Assembly: GCF_002272835.1 (NCBI RefSeq)
Contig: NZ_MLAO01000011.1
Span: forward strand, 1 to 64,000
Direction of reading: 5' to 3'
DNA length: 64,000 nucleotides
Source of the DNA: Helicobacter sp. 11S03491-1
GTDB taxonomy: Bacteria; Campylobacterota; Campylobacteria; Campylobacterales; Helicobacteraceae
Positions 1-8,053 of the stretch are shown one piece after another. Under the pieces are notes generated by a model that saw only the letters and a program-made list of their open reading frames with translations, had not been told where the DNA came from and did no database searches. The stretch's first letter is position 1; the number at the start of each line of letters is the position of its first letter. The position numbers were made by a program, and so were the translations under genes.

Positions 1-67
1 CTGATATAGGCTTACCTATAGTAAAAAACGATAGCCAAGGTAATATTAATGCCAGAATTAATCTCAT
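1..67 (-). CDS. Pmp3/YqaE family membrane protein, 5' part only
   Basis: The first 22 codons lie in the window and the rest runs off its left edge. The translation begins MRLILALILPWLSFFTIGKP, which matches the opening of the Pmp3/YqaE proteolipid family: a short protein of two membrane helices with the conserved LPWLSFF-GKPI region. Such proteins are usually 50-60 residues and sit in the inner membrane; their role is poorly defined, with stress links in other organisms. The gene is downstream of the outer-membrane protein at 95-1012 on the same strand with a 27-bp gap. An AAGGAG-like site precedes the ATG. Confidence 0.8.
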   Translation of the reverse strand, partial: MRLILALILPWLSFFTIGKPIS

Positions 68-94
68 ATGAACTCCTTAATTTTTATTTATATT

Positions 95-1012
95 TTAAAA
101 CCGATAAGCATAATTGAGTGTGAGGTAGGATTGGGTGAGTAGAGTAAGATTCAACTTTTTAATCCATATATGTGTAGATGATGTATCCGTATACACATCT
201 TTTTGATATATAATCTCTTTTTTAGTTGTCGAACCTAAAATACCTCCTCCTCGCCAGAGGATTTCAAACTGATGGTGTCCGTAGTAATAATGCAAACCTA
301 GCACGCCATAAACATCATTGGCAAAAATATTATTCATCGCAGTTGCAGGTCCTATGTCGTTCGGATATTTGTCATTCTTGTTTTCATCTTTTCCGGCTAT
401 ATACAAATCAAACTCATCGCCAAGCCCTACATTGAATCCTAAAGTGTGCGCCCCTCTTTGTAGAAAATCCCAAACATATTTCACATCTAAGCCAAACTTA
501 ATAGGAATGTAAGAGAAGAGAGCGTGTTGTCCGGGAAGGGGATCATTCTTCCAACTATTTCCAAACCCCGAATACAAATGAGCAGATACTTTTATCCCAT
601 GTCTTTGAGATTCTCCGAAATAATGTTGATACCCTCCGACTAAACCCAGATCAAAAGTGGCACTTTTATTAAAAAATACATCTTCTTTATTTTTTCCATC
701 ATCAGAATCTGACAGTATGAATGTAACGTTATTTCCTCCTAAACTCCCTTCCACACCTAAGAAAACTCCATTCTTAGAATTGAAGTTTTTAACTTTCTTT
801 TGGTTTTGGGTATTGCTTTGGTTGGGCTGGCTGACTTGGCTTTGACTTGTTTGGTTTGGTTGGAGTTGTTTTTGTTTGTTTTTTAACTCAAGTATTTTAT
901 TTTCTTTCTCCAGTTTTTGAATTTGTTCATCTAATTCATCTGCCGGAGCCATACTCACTCCTGCTATTGTTGTTGCCAATAAGGCAGCCATTATTCTCAT
1001 TATTCTTTTCAT
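95..1012 (-). CDS. outer membrane beta-barrel protein with coiled-coil stalk (Helicobacter OMP)
   Basis: A 305-residue protein starting at the ATG at 1012, chosen because AAAGGG lies just upstream and a clean signal peptide follows (cleavage predicted after APA, about residue 24); an in-frame start 18 codons earlier has neither. Residues 27-50 are a charged heptad stretch (LDEQIQKLEKENKILELKNK), followed by a Gln/Asn/Ser-rich linker to about residue 75. The rest is rich in alternating aromatic and polar strands and ends in YAYRF; a terminal Phe is the usual outer-membrane barrel signature. It resembles the variable outer-membrane proteins of Helicobacter; the ligand or pore function is unknown. 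The coiled coil plus linker at the N-terminus might form a periplasmic stalk or oligomerisation region (inference). Confidence 0.75.
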   Translation of the reverse strand: MKRIMRIMAALLATTIAGVSMAPADELDEQIQKLEKENKILELKNKQKQLQPNQTSQSQVSQPNQSNTQNQKKVKNFNSKNGVFLGVEGSLGGNNVTFILSDSDDGKNKEDVFFNKSATFDLGLVGGYQHYFGESQRHGIKVSAHLYSGFGNSWKNDPLPGQHALFSYIPIKFGLDVKYVWDFLQRGAHTLGFNVGLGDEFDLYIAGKDENKNDKYPNDIGPATAMNNIFANDVYGVLGLHYYYGHHQFEILWRGGGILGSTTKKEIIYQKDVYTDTSSTHIWIKKLNLTLLTQSYLTLNYAYRF

Positions 1013-1219
1013 TGTGTTCCCTTTTTGATGTTGTTGTTTTTTGATTATAAAAAACTCAAGACTCAATCTGTCTTGTTACAAAGCTGTTTATAATCTATTT
1101 TTTCTATCCGGGTTAAAAACTCTCATGAATTTTTTATAATTAAACTAAGTACTTACTAAAATTATCCGGTTATTCTAAATAATTATTTCTTAAAATAAAA
1201 TTATACTTATTGATATTTA

Positions 1220-1373
1220 TATATTTATTTTAGATTGATTCAATATTTCAAAATCATATAGAAGGTGCTGAAATATCTTTATTAAGGATATTTCAGAATG
1301 GAATTTCTTCACCTTCACCTAAAAGAGAAATAATTTCTTCGTGTTTGGCAGAAGATTCTTGAGATTCTTTTGA
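1220..1373. repeat. 154-bp direct repeat, copy A (ssb 3' end)
   Basis: Identical base for base to 2004-2157. The copies are 784 bp apart, and the matching stops abruptly at both ends (1219 A against 2003 T; 1374 C against 2158 G). The repeat holds the last 27 codons of ssb, its stop and about 70 bp of downstream DNA. Copy A lies on the far side of the mazEF pair and is cut off from the rest of ssb. Confidence 0.97.
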
Positions 1374-1382
1374 CACCATCAT
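1293..1382 (-). pseudogene. 29-codon ORF carrying a detached SSB C-terminal tail
   Basis: Within repeat copy A, the ssb tail is joined in frame to ATG-ATG-GTG from the sequence after the toxin stop. The product would be 29 residues, ending in GEGEEIPF, the acidic tip through which SSB proteins recruit partners. It begins 5 nt after the mazF stop codon, so ribosomes finishing mazF could reinitiate, but no clear Shine-Dalgarno site is visible. Most likely it is a by-product of the duplication; whether it is translated is unknown. Confidence 0.45.
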
Positions 1383-1387
1383 AAAAA

Positions 1388-1702
1388 CTAAAATGCAAAC
1401 ATTGCATTTAAGATCTCACATAAAGCCATACAATCATCAACGCCTAACTCACCTATTTTATTAATAAGCCTGCTTTTATCAACACTTCTTATATGATCAC
1501 ATAACAGCAAGGAAGACTTGTTGTTAAATTGAATTCTTAATCTGCAAGGCAAATCAAAACCTTTTGTTGTTAAAGGAATAACAATTCTTGTATATAAATC
1601 ATTGAGTTCATCGGGAGAAACAATCACACAGGGTCTGGTTTTTTTGACTTCTTTGCCTTGTGTGGGATCTAAATTAATATACCAAATTTCAAATCGTTTC
1701 AT
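1388..1702 (-). CDS. mazF: MazF/PemK-type mRNA interferase toxin
   Basis: A 104-residue protein of typical MazF/PemK length. It opens MKRFEIWYINLDPTQGKEVKKTRPCVI, matching the family pattern (G-[ED]-[VI]-[x2]-[x]-RP-x-[VL]-[IV]). Members fold as small SH3-like barrels and cleave single-stranded RNA; Arg and Thr in the TRP segment and the later S/T before the conserved D-Q/H region contribute to catalysis. The start at 1702 overlaps the antitoxin stop by the classic ATGA. The pair forms one transcription unit read from the antitoxin side. It is wedged between duplicated copies of the ssb tail, pointing to recent acquisition. Confidence 0.9.
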   Translation of the reverse strand: MKRFEIWYINLDPTQGKEVKKTRPCVIVSPDELNDLYTRIVIPLTTKGFDLPCRLRIQFNNKSSLLLCDHIRSVDKSRLINKIGELGVDDCMALCEILNAMFAF

Positions 1703-1947
1703 TCCCAATCTTTCAAATCCAAATCAAATCTTAAAAATTCATTATCAAAACTGTTTGTATTGTTTTTCAAAGCAGATTTTACCTTATTCTCCCAACCTGA
1801 TCTTTTGTTTGTTCCAATAGGTTTAATAAGAAGTCCTTCTTTTAAAATCTCAAAGGTTAATTGTGTATTTTGAAGTTTTGTTTTTTCAATATAAGCCTTT
1901 GGAATTCTTATACCCAAAGAATTTCCTATCTTAATCAAGGTTGTCAT
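1699..1947 (-). CDS. mazE: MazE/AbrB-type antitoxin
   Basis: An 82-residue protein whose N-terminus (MTTLIKIGNSLGIRIPKAYI) is the AbrB/MazE swapped-hairpin DNA-binding domain. The acidic, flexible C-terminal half (about residues 48-82, ending DLDLKDWE) would wrap the toxin. A strong AAGGAG site lies 7 nt before the ATG. MazE proteins neutralise MazF and repress their own promoter, which would lie between 1948 and 2003 just outside the ssb repeat. It overlaps mazF by 4 nt. Confidence 0.9.
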   Translation of the reverse strand: MTTLIKIGNSLGIRIPKAYIEKTKLQNTQLTFEILKEGLLIKPIGTNKRSGWENKVKSALKNNTNSFDNEFLRFDLDLKDWE

Positions 1948-2003
1948 TTTGCTCTCCTTATCCTGACAGATATGTTATTATATTGTATCTACATAAACAG
2001 GTT

Positions 2004-2157
2004 TATATTTATTTTAGATTGATTCAATATTTCAAAATCATATAGAAGGTGCTGAAATATCTTTATTAAGGATATTTCAGAATGGAATTTCTTCACCTTC
2101 ACCTAAAAGAGAAATAATTTCTTCGTGTTTGGCAGAAGATTCTTGAGATTCTTTTGA
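2004..2157. repeat. 154-bp direct repeat, copy B (in place at the ssb 3' end)
   Basis: Identical to 1220-1373. In this copy the sequence continues in frame into the rest of the ssb remnant, so it is the original position. The 630 bp between the copies (1374-2003) is the mazEF cassette. Confidence 0.97.
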
Positions 2158-2439
2158 GGGTGCTTGGGCATTCTCTTGTATTGGAGTGTCTGAAACACCG
2201 GAAGAGACATTGGTTGTTGGGTTTTCACTCCGGGCATTCTCTTCTTGGGCAAGTTCTTGGGTTTGGGCTTTGGTATCCATCATTTGCATGCTTTCAGCCA
2301 TGATGGTATGCTTGCTTCTTTTTGTGCCATGTTGATCTGTCCAACTCTCCAAACTCAAGCGTCCTTCAATCAAAACTTTCGAACCTTTTCTGAGATATTC
2401 ATTAGCCACTTCTGCTCCCCTGCCAAAGAGTTTGACATC
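2077..2439 (-). pseudogene. ssb: 5'-truncated single-stranded DNA-binding protein (ssb remnant)
   Basis: The readable SSB homology starts at [16 protein letters not shown] near 2439 and runs through the C-terminal half of the OB fold ([16 protein letters not shown]) to a Gln/Ser/Asn-rich linker and the acidic tip EEIPF. Bacterial SSBs of this family are about 170-180 residues; the first 55-60 residues of the OB fold are absent. Upstream in the same frame the translation loses similarity and meets a stop about 20 codons further. A GTG at 2409 preceded by AGGGGAG could start a 110-residue fragment, but this could not form a complete OB fold. A full ssb, normally between rpsF and rpsR, should exist elsewhere in the genome. 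Confidence 0.8.
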
Positions 2440-2484
2440 TTGTAAATTGCCACATAAAACCGAAGTGATTTGAAACTTAAAATC

Positions 2485-2509
2485 GAAGTGAGGGGCTCAC
2501 TTCTGTTTT
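2485..2509. terminator. 8-bp stem hairpin, likely terminator
   Basis: GAAGTGAG and CTCACTTC pair perfectly around a GGG loop, followed on the plus strand by TGTTTT and on the minus strand by GATTTT. It sits at the broken 5' end of the ssb remnant, where it may mark a junction with foreign DNA. Confidence 0.55.
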
Positions 2510-2702
2510 ATATGGCAAAAATTAGAATTAAATTAAGCTTAAAATTAAACTTTTTTAATTCTATATCTACTCTATTTTAGATCCGATACAAATACTCCAA
2601 ATACCAAAGATTCTTTTTTGAGTAAATAAAAAACATCAATGGCTATTCTCTCAATCTCTAAGCCCTTTAGCTTCCTCTTAAGCCTATAACCCCTTCATTA
2701 AC

Positions 2703-2888
2703 TTAATCCAAAACTTCAACGGCTAAAATATTGGAATTACGATGACTCCAAATATTAACGATTTTATCTTTATCAAAAACTTCAATAAAATTATCTTGGC
2801 AGTCAAATTTTGAAATAGCATTTAATGGGATCTGCGTGGCTATAGGTTCAAAGCCAACTTCTGAGTAATCTTTTGTTTGATGCTTCAT
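2703..2888 (-). CDS. small hypothetical protein, 61 aa
   Basis: I do not recognise this protein. It has ordinary composition (EVGFEPIATQIPLN near the middle, ending AVEVLD), no signal peptide and no membrane helix. AGGG lies a few bases before the ATG, but the site is weak. A further open stretch without a start follows downstream to about 2576. It lies between the ssb scar and yqhA, so it may be a fragment of an accessory gene. Confidence 0.4.
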   Translation of the reverse strand: MKHQTKDYSEVGFEPIATQIPLNAISKFDCQDNFIEVFDKDKIVNIWSHRNSNILAVEVLD

Positions 2889-3000
2889 TACCCTACATTT
2901 TTATTTTTTGAATTTGTTTTTATTTGTTGTTATGGTGCGCATAATAATTGTTGAAATGTTATAATTCCATCTCAGAAACATTTTATTTTCGGAGATTTTG

Positions 3001-3507
3001 ATGGAGTTTTTACAAAAATTGTTTGAAAAATTACTTTGGAATTCAAGACTTTTTATTTTGTTGGCAGTTATTTTGTCAATGGTAGGAGCAGTATTGCTTT
3101 TTATTGTGGCAAGTATTGATGTAATTAAGGCTGTAATAAATACTTATAAATATTACTTTAATTTATTAGATCAAGAGTCTGATATACATAATGTTTTGCT
3201 GCATATGATTGTCTCAGCGATTGATTTGTATCTGATTGCGGTAGTGCTTTTAATTTTTTCATTTGGACTTTATGAACTTTTTATCAGGAAAATCACTATC
3301 AAAGATGATAAAAGTTCAAAAGTTTTAGAAATTCACACCCTCGATCAACTCAAAGATAAATTGGCAAAAGTTATTGTCATGGCATTGATAGTAGCATTTT
3401 TTTCAAAAGTTCTTAGTATGGGGATAACCGATGCTAAAGATATGGTATTTTTTGCTTCATCTATATTGGCTATTTGCGTTGGTCTTTATTTTTTGCACAA
3501 ACATTAG
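3001..3507 (+). CDS. YqhA/UPF0114 family inner-membrane protein
   Basis: A 168-residue protein with hydrophobic segments near residues 16-40, 67-95, 124-142 and 146-163. It fits the UPF0114 (YqhA) family, whose N-terminal part (LWNSRLFILLAVILSMVGA) and FSFGLYELFI region are characteristic. The function is unknown; an inner-membrane location is predicted. The ATG at 3001 follows GGAG at 2990-2993; a TTG just before it was rejected as the weaker start. It stands alone on the plus strand and converges on the CNNM gene with only 4 bp between them. Confidence 0.8.
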   Translation: MEFLQKLFEKLLWNSRLFILLAVILSMVGAVLLFIVASIDVIKAVINTYKYYFNLLDQESDIHNVLLHMIVSAIDLYLIAVVLLIFSFGLYELFIRKITIKDDKSSKVLEIHTLDQLKDKLAKVIVMALIVAFFSKVLSMGITDAKDMVFFASSILAICVGLYFLHKH

Positions 3508-3521
3508 AAGCTTAGGCTTCT
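3506..3521. terminator. short bidirectional hairpin between convergent genes
   Basis: AGAAGC and GCTTCT pair around TTAG, overlapping both stop codons of the convergent yqhA and CNNM genes, with a short TTT after it on the plus strand. A weak shared terminator is plausible. Confidence 0.35.
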
Positions 3522-4849
3522 TTGAGTTCCTCATCATTTTGTATGCGTATTTTTTTAATTTTAAGTTTTTTGATTCTTGCTCCTTCCATGTCTAAGACTT
3601 CAAATTCGCAGTATTTATCACTCACACAATCTCCTATAACGGGGAGTCTTCCAAGCAATCCAAATACATACCCTCCAATTGTAACTTGCTCACATTCATC
3701 ATCAAATTTCACGTCCATAATTTCTTCAACACTTTCTAAGTCCATTGTCCCATTAAATTCATAGGTATCTTCATCAATACGTTGCATATCTTCACTTTTA
3801 AGATCATGCTCATCAGATATATCTCCCATAATCTCTTCAATGATGTCTTCCATTGTTAATAAGCCTGCTGTTCCGCCATATTCGTCAATGACAAGTGCCG
3901 TATGGATTTGTTCTTTATTCATTTTGATAAGAATTTGTGAAATAGAAGCGCTTTCAGGTACGATAATCATTTCTCTTACGAGACTTTTCATATCATGTTT
4001 ATTTGCATCAAATATCGAGCTTGTAAGCAAATCGCGAATATGAATCATTCCAATAATATTGTCTTTATTGCCTTTGCAATAAGGATATCTTGTATGCCTG
4101 CTTTCCATTACAATTTGAATATTTTCTTCATAGCTTTTTTCAGTATTTAGGCAAATCATATCTTTTCTGGGGGTCATGATTTCTTTTGCAATAGTATCTG
4201 AAAAATCTACGGCATTTTTGATGATTTCACCCTCAATAGAGTCAATGAAACCCCCTTTTAAACTTTCTCCTACAATGATTTTGAGTTCTTCTTCAGAATG
4301 TGCATTATCTTGACCTTTTGAAGGTTCTATGCCTATTCTTTTTAAAAAAAATGCAGCCAAAATATCAAAAAGTTTAATGACCGGATAAAATATCACCCAA
4401 AATGAGTATAAAGGTCTTGCAACAAAAAGAGCTGCATTTTCAGACTTAGCAATAGCTATTGATTTGGGCACAATTTCGCCCAATACGACGTGTAGAAGAG
4501 TGATAAAAGTAAAAGCAACAACAAAGCTAATTGTATGTACAACAATAGGATTAGATCCAAAAAGTTTGTCCAATGGGACACTGAGAATCCTGGCTACTGC
4601 AGGTTCTCCAATCCAACCCAACGCTAATGAAGAGAGTGTGATACCAAGTTGAGTGGCACTTAAATAAGTATCCAGTTGATTAGATATTTTTAAAGCTAAC
4701 TTTGCATTTAATTTATTGGTTTTGGCTAATTCTTCAAGGCGAGTTTTTCTTACCTTGACAATAGCAAATTCAGAGAGGACAAAAAAAGCATTCAAAAAAA
4801 CTAAAAATATTGCGCAAATAAACATTAAAACCGACTGATACGGGTCCAA
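3512..4849 (-). CDS. CNNM/CorC family membrane transporter with CBS pair
   Basis: A 445-residue protein in the hemolysin C/CorC group (HP1490-like). Residues 1-150 hold the CNNM (DUF21) membrane domain with the hallmark LNAFFVLSEFAIVKVRKTR. Two CBS domains follow (EIMTPRKDMI near 225; ALVIDEYGGTAGLLTMEDIIEE near 315-340), then a CorC_HlyC domain. Family members are linked to Mg2+/Co2+ handling; the old 'hemolysin' label is not well founded. The start is TTG at 4849, supported by AAGGAG 7-8 nt upstream. The PiT gene lies upstream on the same strand, so the two may be co-transcribed as in H. pylori HP1490-HP1491. Confidence 0.88.
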   Translation of the reverse strand: MDPYQSVLMFICAIFLVFLNAFFVLSEFAIVKVRKTRLEELAKTNKLNAKLALKISNQLDTYLSATQLGITLSSLALGWIGEPAVARILSVPLDKLFGSNPIVVHTISFVVAFTFITLLHVVLGEIVPKSIAIAKSENAALFVARPLYSFWVIFYPVIKLFDILAAFFLKRIGIEPSKGQDNAHSEEELKIIVGESLKGGFIDSIEGEIIKNAVDFSDTIAKEIMTPRKDMICLNTEKSYEENIQIVMESRHTRYPYCKGNKDNIIGMIHIRDLLTSSIFDANKHDMKSLVREMIIVPESASISQILIKMNKEQIHTALVIDEYGGTAGLLTMEDIIEEIMGDISDEHDLKSEDMQRIDEDTYEFNGTMDLESVEEIMDVKFDDECEQVTIGGYVFGLLGRLPVIGDCVSDKYCEFEVLDMEGARIKKLKIKKIRIQNDEELKEA

Positions 4850-4930
4850 ACTATTACTCCTTAAATTTTAGGACAACACCTAATAATGAATACATTCTAT
4901 CATATTATCATAAAATTGTATTTTAATGAT

Positions 4931-6595
4931 TTAAAGTTTAAATCCTACAGCCATTACAATAAAATAAACAATCCCTCCTAATATTGCTGATATTGGCACG
5001 GTGATAATCCAAGAAGCAATAATTTTATTAATGGCACTTCGTTTGACAAGCTCATTTTTATAGGCTTTTTTGAGAGATTTTTTTTCTTTTTTATTCAAGG
5101 GAGGCAGGAAAGATTTCTTGTTGGTTTTTTTAAGACTTTCCAGCATAATTCCCTTTCTTTTGACGCTTGCTTTATGAAATCTTTGCAAAAACTCTTCAAT
5201 TGCTTTAGAATCTTTGCCGCTATGGGCTTGAATGATAGTTTGTTGCATTTGGTGATATCTATTTTTAAGATATTCCCTCAAAAATCCCACTCCAAATACT
5301 GCTCCAATAGCAATGTGAGTCGAACTCACAGGCAACCCAAGTCCGGAAGCAATCAACACAGTGAGTGCAGCAGACATTGCAATACAAAAAGCCCTTATTT
5401 TATCTAATTCAGTAATCTCACTCCCTACTGTTTTGATGAGTTTTGGTCCATAAAGTGCCAATCCTAAGGAAATTCCCAAGCCTCCTACTGCCATAATCCA
5501 CAAAGGAACATTTGCTGTTTTTCCCACGCTTTGCAAACTCCCCAGGGCTTGATTGATAGCAGCCAAAGGACCAATGGCATTAGCAACATCATTAGCTCCA
5601 TGCGCGAAACTTAACAAGGCTGCAGCAAAAATGAGAGGGAGAGTGAAGAGTAGATTAATATCTTCTTTGGTATTTTGGAGTGTATTTGCTTTTTTATAAA
5701 TAAAAGGTTTGGTAATGAAATAAATTGCTAAAGCGATTAAAAAGCTAATTCCTAATGCCGTAGGAAAATCAATTGAATAAATTTTTTTTAATCCTTTTAA
5801 AATTAAATATAATCCAAAAGACCAGGTCATTATAAAAATCAGAATAGGGACTACTTTTTTTGCTGCAAGTTTTTTATTTTGTTTGTAAGTAATGGTTTTT
5901 TTGATAATCATTAAAAAAACCATTGCAAAAAGTCCTCCCATTAAAGGAGAGATAATCCAACTTGCTACAATTTCCCCAAGCGCCTCCCAATGAGCGACTC
6001 CAAATCCTCCCGCTCCAATCCCCGCGCCCAAAATACCTCCAACAATTGAATGCGTAGTCGAAACAGGAGCGCCAATTATTGTGGCTAAATGCACCCAGAT
6101 TGCACCGGAAATAAGTGCAGCCATCATGACACCAACAAATACTTTAGGGTCGGCTATGCTAAGGGGATCAATAATGCCTGATTTGATAGTATCAACTACA
6201 TCGCCTCCGGCGATAATTGCTCCACTTGCTTCACAAATTGCAGCAATAATAATTGCCCCTATCAAAGTAATTGCTTTAGATCCTACGGCAGGGCCAACAT
6301 TGTTTGCAACATCATTTGCGCCAATGCTCATAGCCATATAGCCCCCAACAATTGTCGTAAAAACAAGCAATAAAGGATTAGAAGTATTCCCAAAAGTAAG
6401 CCCAATGATAGAAATCAATATTGCAAAGACCATGATAATAGCGACTTTTGAGCTTTCTTTCTGAAATTTTTTATTTACTTTTTGGATTTGATTAATATCT
6501 TTTATTTCCACGCTATCTCCAAATAATGCCAATTTAAGATATGATACCAAAAACTTCAATAAGGCAAACTTATATATTTTTTGGTAAGCCGGCAT
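4931..6595 (-). CDS. pit: inorganic phosphate transporter, PiT family
   Basis: A 554-residue polytopic protein with the duplicated PiT signature: GANDVANNVGPAVGSKA in the N-terminal half and HGANDVANAIGPLAAIN in the C-terminal half. GLPVSSTH and GAPVSTTH mark the two matching loops. These carriers move metal-phosphate complexes across the inner membrane with protons or sodium. About 10-12 membrane helices are visible, with a charged cytoplasmic region near residues 440-510 (KRKGIMLESLKKTNKK). The ATG at 6595 has only a weak AGGT upstream. H. pylori depends on a PiT-type protein (HP1491) for phosphate; no pst genes are in this window. Confidence 0.93.
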   Translation of the reverse strand: MPAYQKIYKFALLKFLVSYLKLALFGDSVEIKDINQIQKVNKKFQKESSKVAIIMVFAILISIIGLTFGNTSNPLLLVFTTIVGGYMAMSIGANDVANNVGPAVGSKAITLIGAIIIAAICEASGAIIAGGDVVDTIKSGIIDPLSIADPKVFVGVMMAALISGAIWVHLATIIGAPVSTTHSIVGGILGAGIGAGGFGVAHWEALGEIVASWIISPLMGGLFAMVFLMIIKKTITYKQNKKLAAKKVVPILIFIMTWSFGLYLILKGLKKIYSIDFPTALGISFLIALAIYFITKPFIYKKANTLQNTKEDINLLFTLPLIFAAALLSFAHGANDVANAIGPLAAINQALGSLQSVGKTANVPLWIMAVGGLGISLGLALYGPKLIKTVGSEITELDKIRAFCIAMSAALTVLIASGLGLPVSSTHIAIGAVFGVGFLREYLKNRYHQMQQTIIQAHSGKDSKAIEEFLQRFHKASVKRKGIMLESLKKTNKKSFLPPLNKKEKKSLKKAYKNELVKRSAINKIIASWIITVPISAILGGIVYFIVMAVGFKL

Positions 6596-6746
6596 TTTAT
6601 TACCTACATTATCTAACTTGCTTTATTTTATTGGATTTTATAAAATTTATTTCGTTATATCTGTTGAAGTCAAAACATAGAATTTTAGAAATTGAAATTT
6701 ATTGAGACCGGAGTTTGGAAATTCTTAATAAATTATACAACCAAAG

Positions 6747-7109
6747 TTATTTTTTAGAAGTAATATAAAGATAGATAGCCTTTATTTCTTCGTCAGTTAA
6801 ATTATATCTTGGCATAATGCCTTTATCTTTATTGAGAGCTTTTTTGAAAATATCAAAATCTAAATCATTAATTTTTGGAGTTTTGATAATTTTATTTTTA
6901 CCTTTGCTTTTGTATTGAGCAATCACTTCGCTTTCTCCATTTTTTCCGTGACATTTTATGCAGCCTATGTTGCGAGGATTTTCATAGAGTTTTTTGCCAT
7001 ATTCTTGAGGGGTGATAAAACTATCATCTTTGGGATTTTGAAGAGAGTAGCAAAAAATAGGGATGAGAGAAAAACCACAAGCATAATAAGCTATTTTTTT
7101 ATACACCAT
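6747..7109 (-). CDS. small periplasmic c-type cytochrome
   Basis: Starting at the ATG at 7109 (AAAGGAAA upstream) the protein is 120 residues; the longer open frame overlaps the folD start region and lacks a signal sequence. The N-terminus ([22 protein letters not shown]) is a signal peptide or anchor. CIKCH near residue 49 is the single haem-binding CXXCH, and [18 protein letters not shown] near the end supplies the expected axial Met and the last helix of a class I cytochrome c. It probably carries electrons in the periplasm. It is transcribed divergently from folD with 78 bp between the starts. Confidence 0.85.
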   Translation of the reverse strand: MVYKKIAYYACGFSLIPIFCYSLQNPKDDSFITPQEYGKKLYENPRNIGCIKCHGKNGESEVIAQYKSKGKNKIIKTPKINDLDFDIFKKALNKDKGIMPRYNLTDEEIKAIYLYITSKK

Positions 7110-7187
7110 AGTATTTGTATTTCCTTTAAAGGTTTTAGAAATAGAGTTTTTATTATAATACACTACTTCAATTTTAAAGGTGATAAA

Positions 7188-8039
7188 ATGGTGCTCCTTG
7201 ATGGAAAATCTTTGGCAGAAACGATTGAAAAACAAATCATTATCCAAACAAATTTTTTGAAAGAAAAAGGAGTTACCCCAACTTTAGCAGTTATTTTAGT
7301 TGGAGAAGATCCTGCAAGTTGCGCTTATGTGAGTATGAAAATTAAGGCGTCCGAACGTTGTGGGATTAGATGTATCCCAAAAAAATTATCCCAAAATATA
7401 ACTCAAAAGGAGTTACTACAGATTATTCAAGATCTTGATAAAGACGAACAAATTGATGGTATTTTAGTCCAACTGCCTTTGCCTAAGCATATTGAAACAA
7501 AATTTATTTTAGAGGCGATAAGTTATCAAAAAGATGTTGATGGTTTCCATCCTTTTAATATAGGTAGAATTTTAGCAGGAGTAGAGGCTTTTGCGCCTGC
7601 AACTCCATTGGGAGTAATGAATTTACTCCAGCATTATAATATTAATGTGAGTGGCAAAAATGTTGCTATAATTGGGGCTAGCAATATTGTTGGTAAGCCA
7701 TTAGCTTCTTTGATGTTGAATGCGGGGGCAACTATTAGTGTGTGCCATATCCTTACGCAAGATATTGCATTTTTTACTAAAAAGGCAGATATTGTTTGTG
7801 TAGGTGTAGGGAAACCCGGATTAATCCGGGCTGATATGATTCAAGAAGGGGCTATTATTATAGATATCGGGATGAATCGTTTAAACGATGGAAGATTGGT
7901 GGGTGATGTGGCTTTTGAGAGTGTGAGTCAAAAAGCAAGTTTTATAACCCCGGTTCCGGGAGGAGTGGGACCAATGACAATTGTTTCATTACTTCAAAAT
8001 ACGCTTTTAGCTGCCAAACAAAGAAAACTTAAAAAATAA
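7188..8039 (+). CDS. folD: methylenetetrahydrofolate dehydrogenase/cyclohydrolase
   Basis: A 283-residue bifunctional enzyme that interconverts 5,10-methylene-, methenyl- and 10-formyl-tetrahydrofolate in one-carbon metabolism. The start at 7188 follows AAAGGTGA; the longer open frame upstream lies over the cytochrome gene and is spurious. Visible motifs are [14 protein letters not shown] (containing the catalytic Lys), [13 protein letters not shown], the NADP-binding region [20 protein letters not shown], and the C-terminal signature [11 protein letters not shown]. It opens the operon folD-lepB-M50-rpiB-apt, the same order as HP0577 onward in H. pylori. Confidence 0.96.
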   Translation: MVLLDGKSLAETIEKQIIIQTNFLKEKGVTPTLAVILVGEDPASCAYVSMKIKASERCGIRCIPKKLSQNITQKELLQIIQDLDKDEQIDGILVQLPLPKHIETKFILEAISYQKDVDGFHPFNIGRILAGVEAFAPATPLGVMNLLQHYNINVSGKNVAIIGASNIVGKPLASLMLNAGATISVCHILTQDIAFFTKKADIVCVGVGKPGLIRADMIQEGAIIIDIGMNRLNDGRLVGDVAFESVSQKASFITPVPGGVGPMTIVSLLQNTLLAAKQRKLKK

Positions 8040-8053
8040 AATTAGGGGTTTGA

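Noticed and set aside
2077-2409. Functional 110-aa SSB from GTG 2409
   Set aside because: The GTG has a passable upstream AGGGGAG, but that sequence encodes the conserved GRGAE of the normal protein, and half of the OB fold is missing.
6915-7187. N-terminal extension of FolD
   Set aside because: It lies across the divergent cytochrome gene, has no conserved sequence, and the ATG at 7188 has a ribosome-binding site and the correct FolD start.
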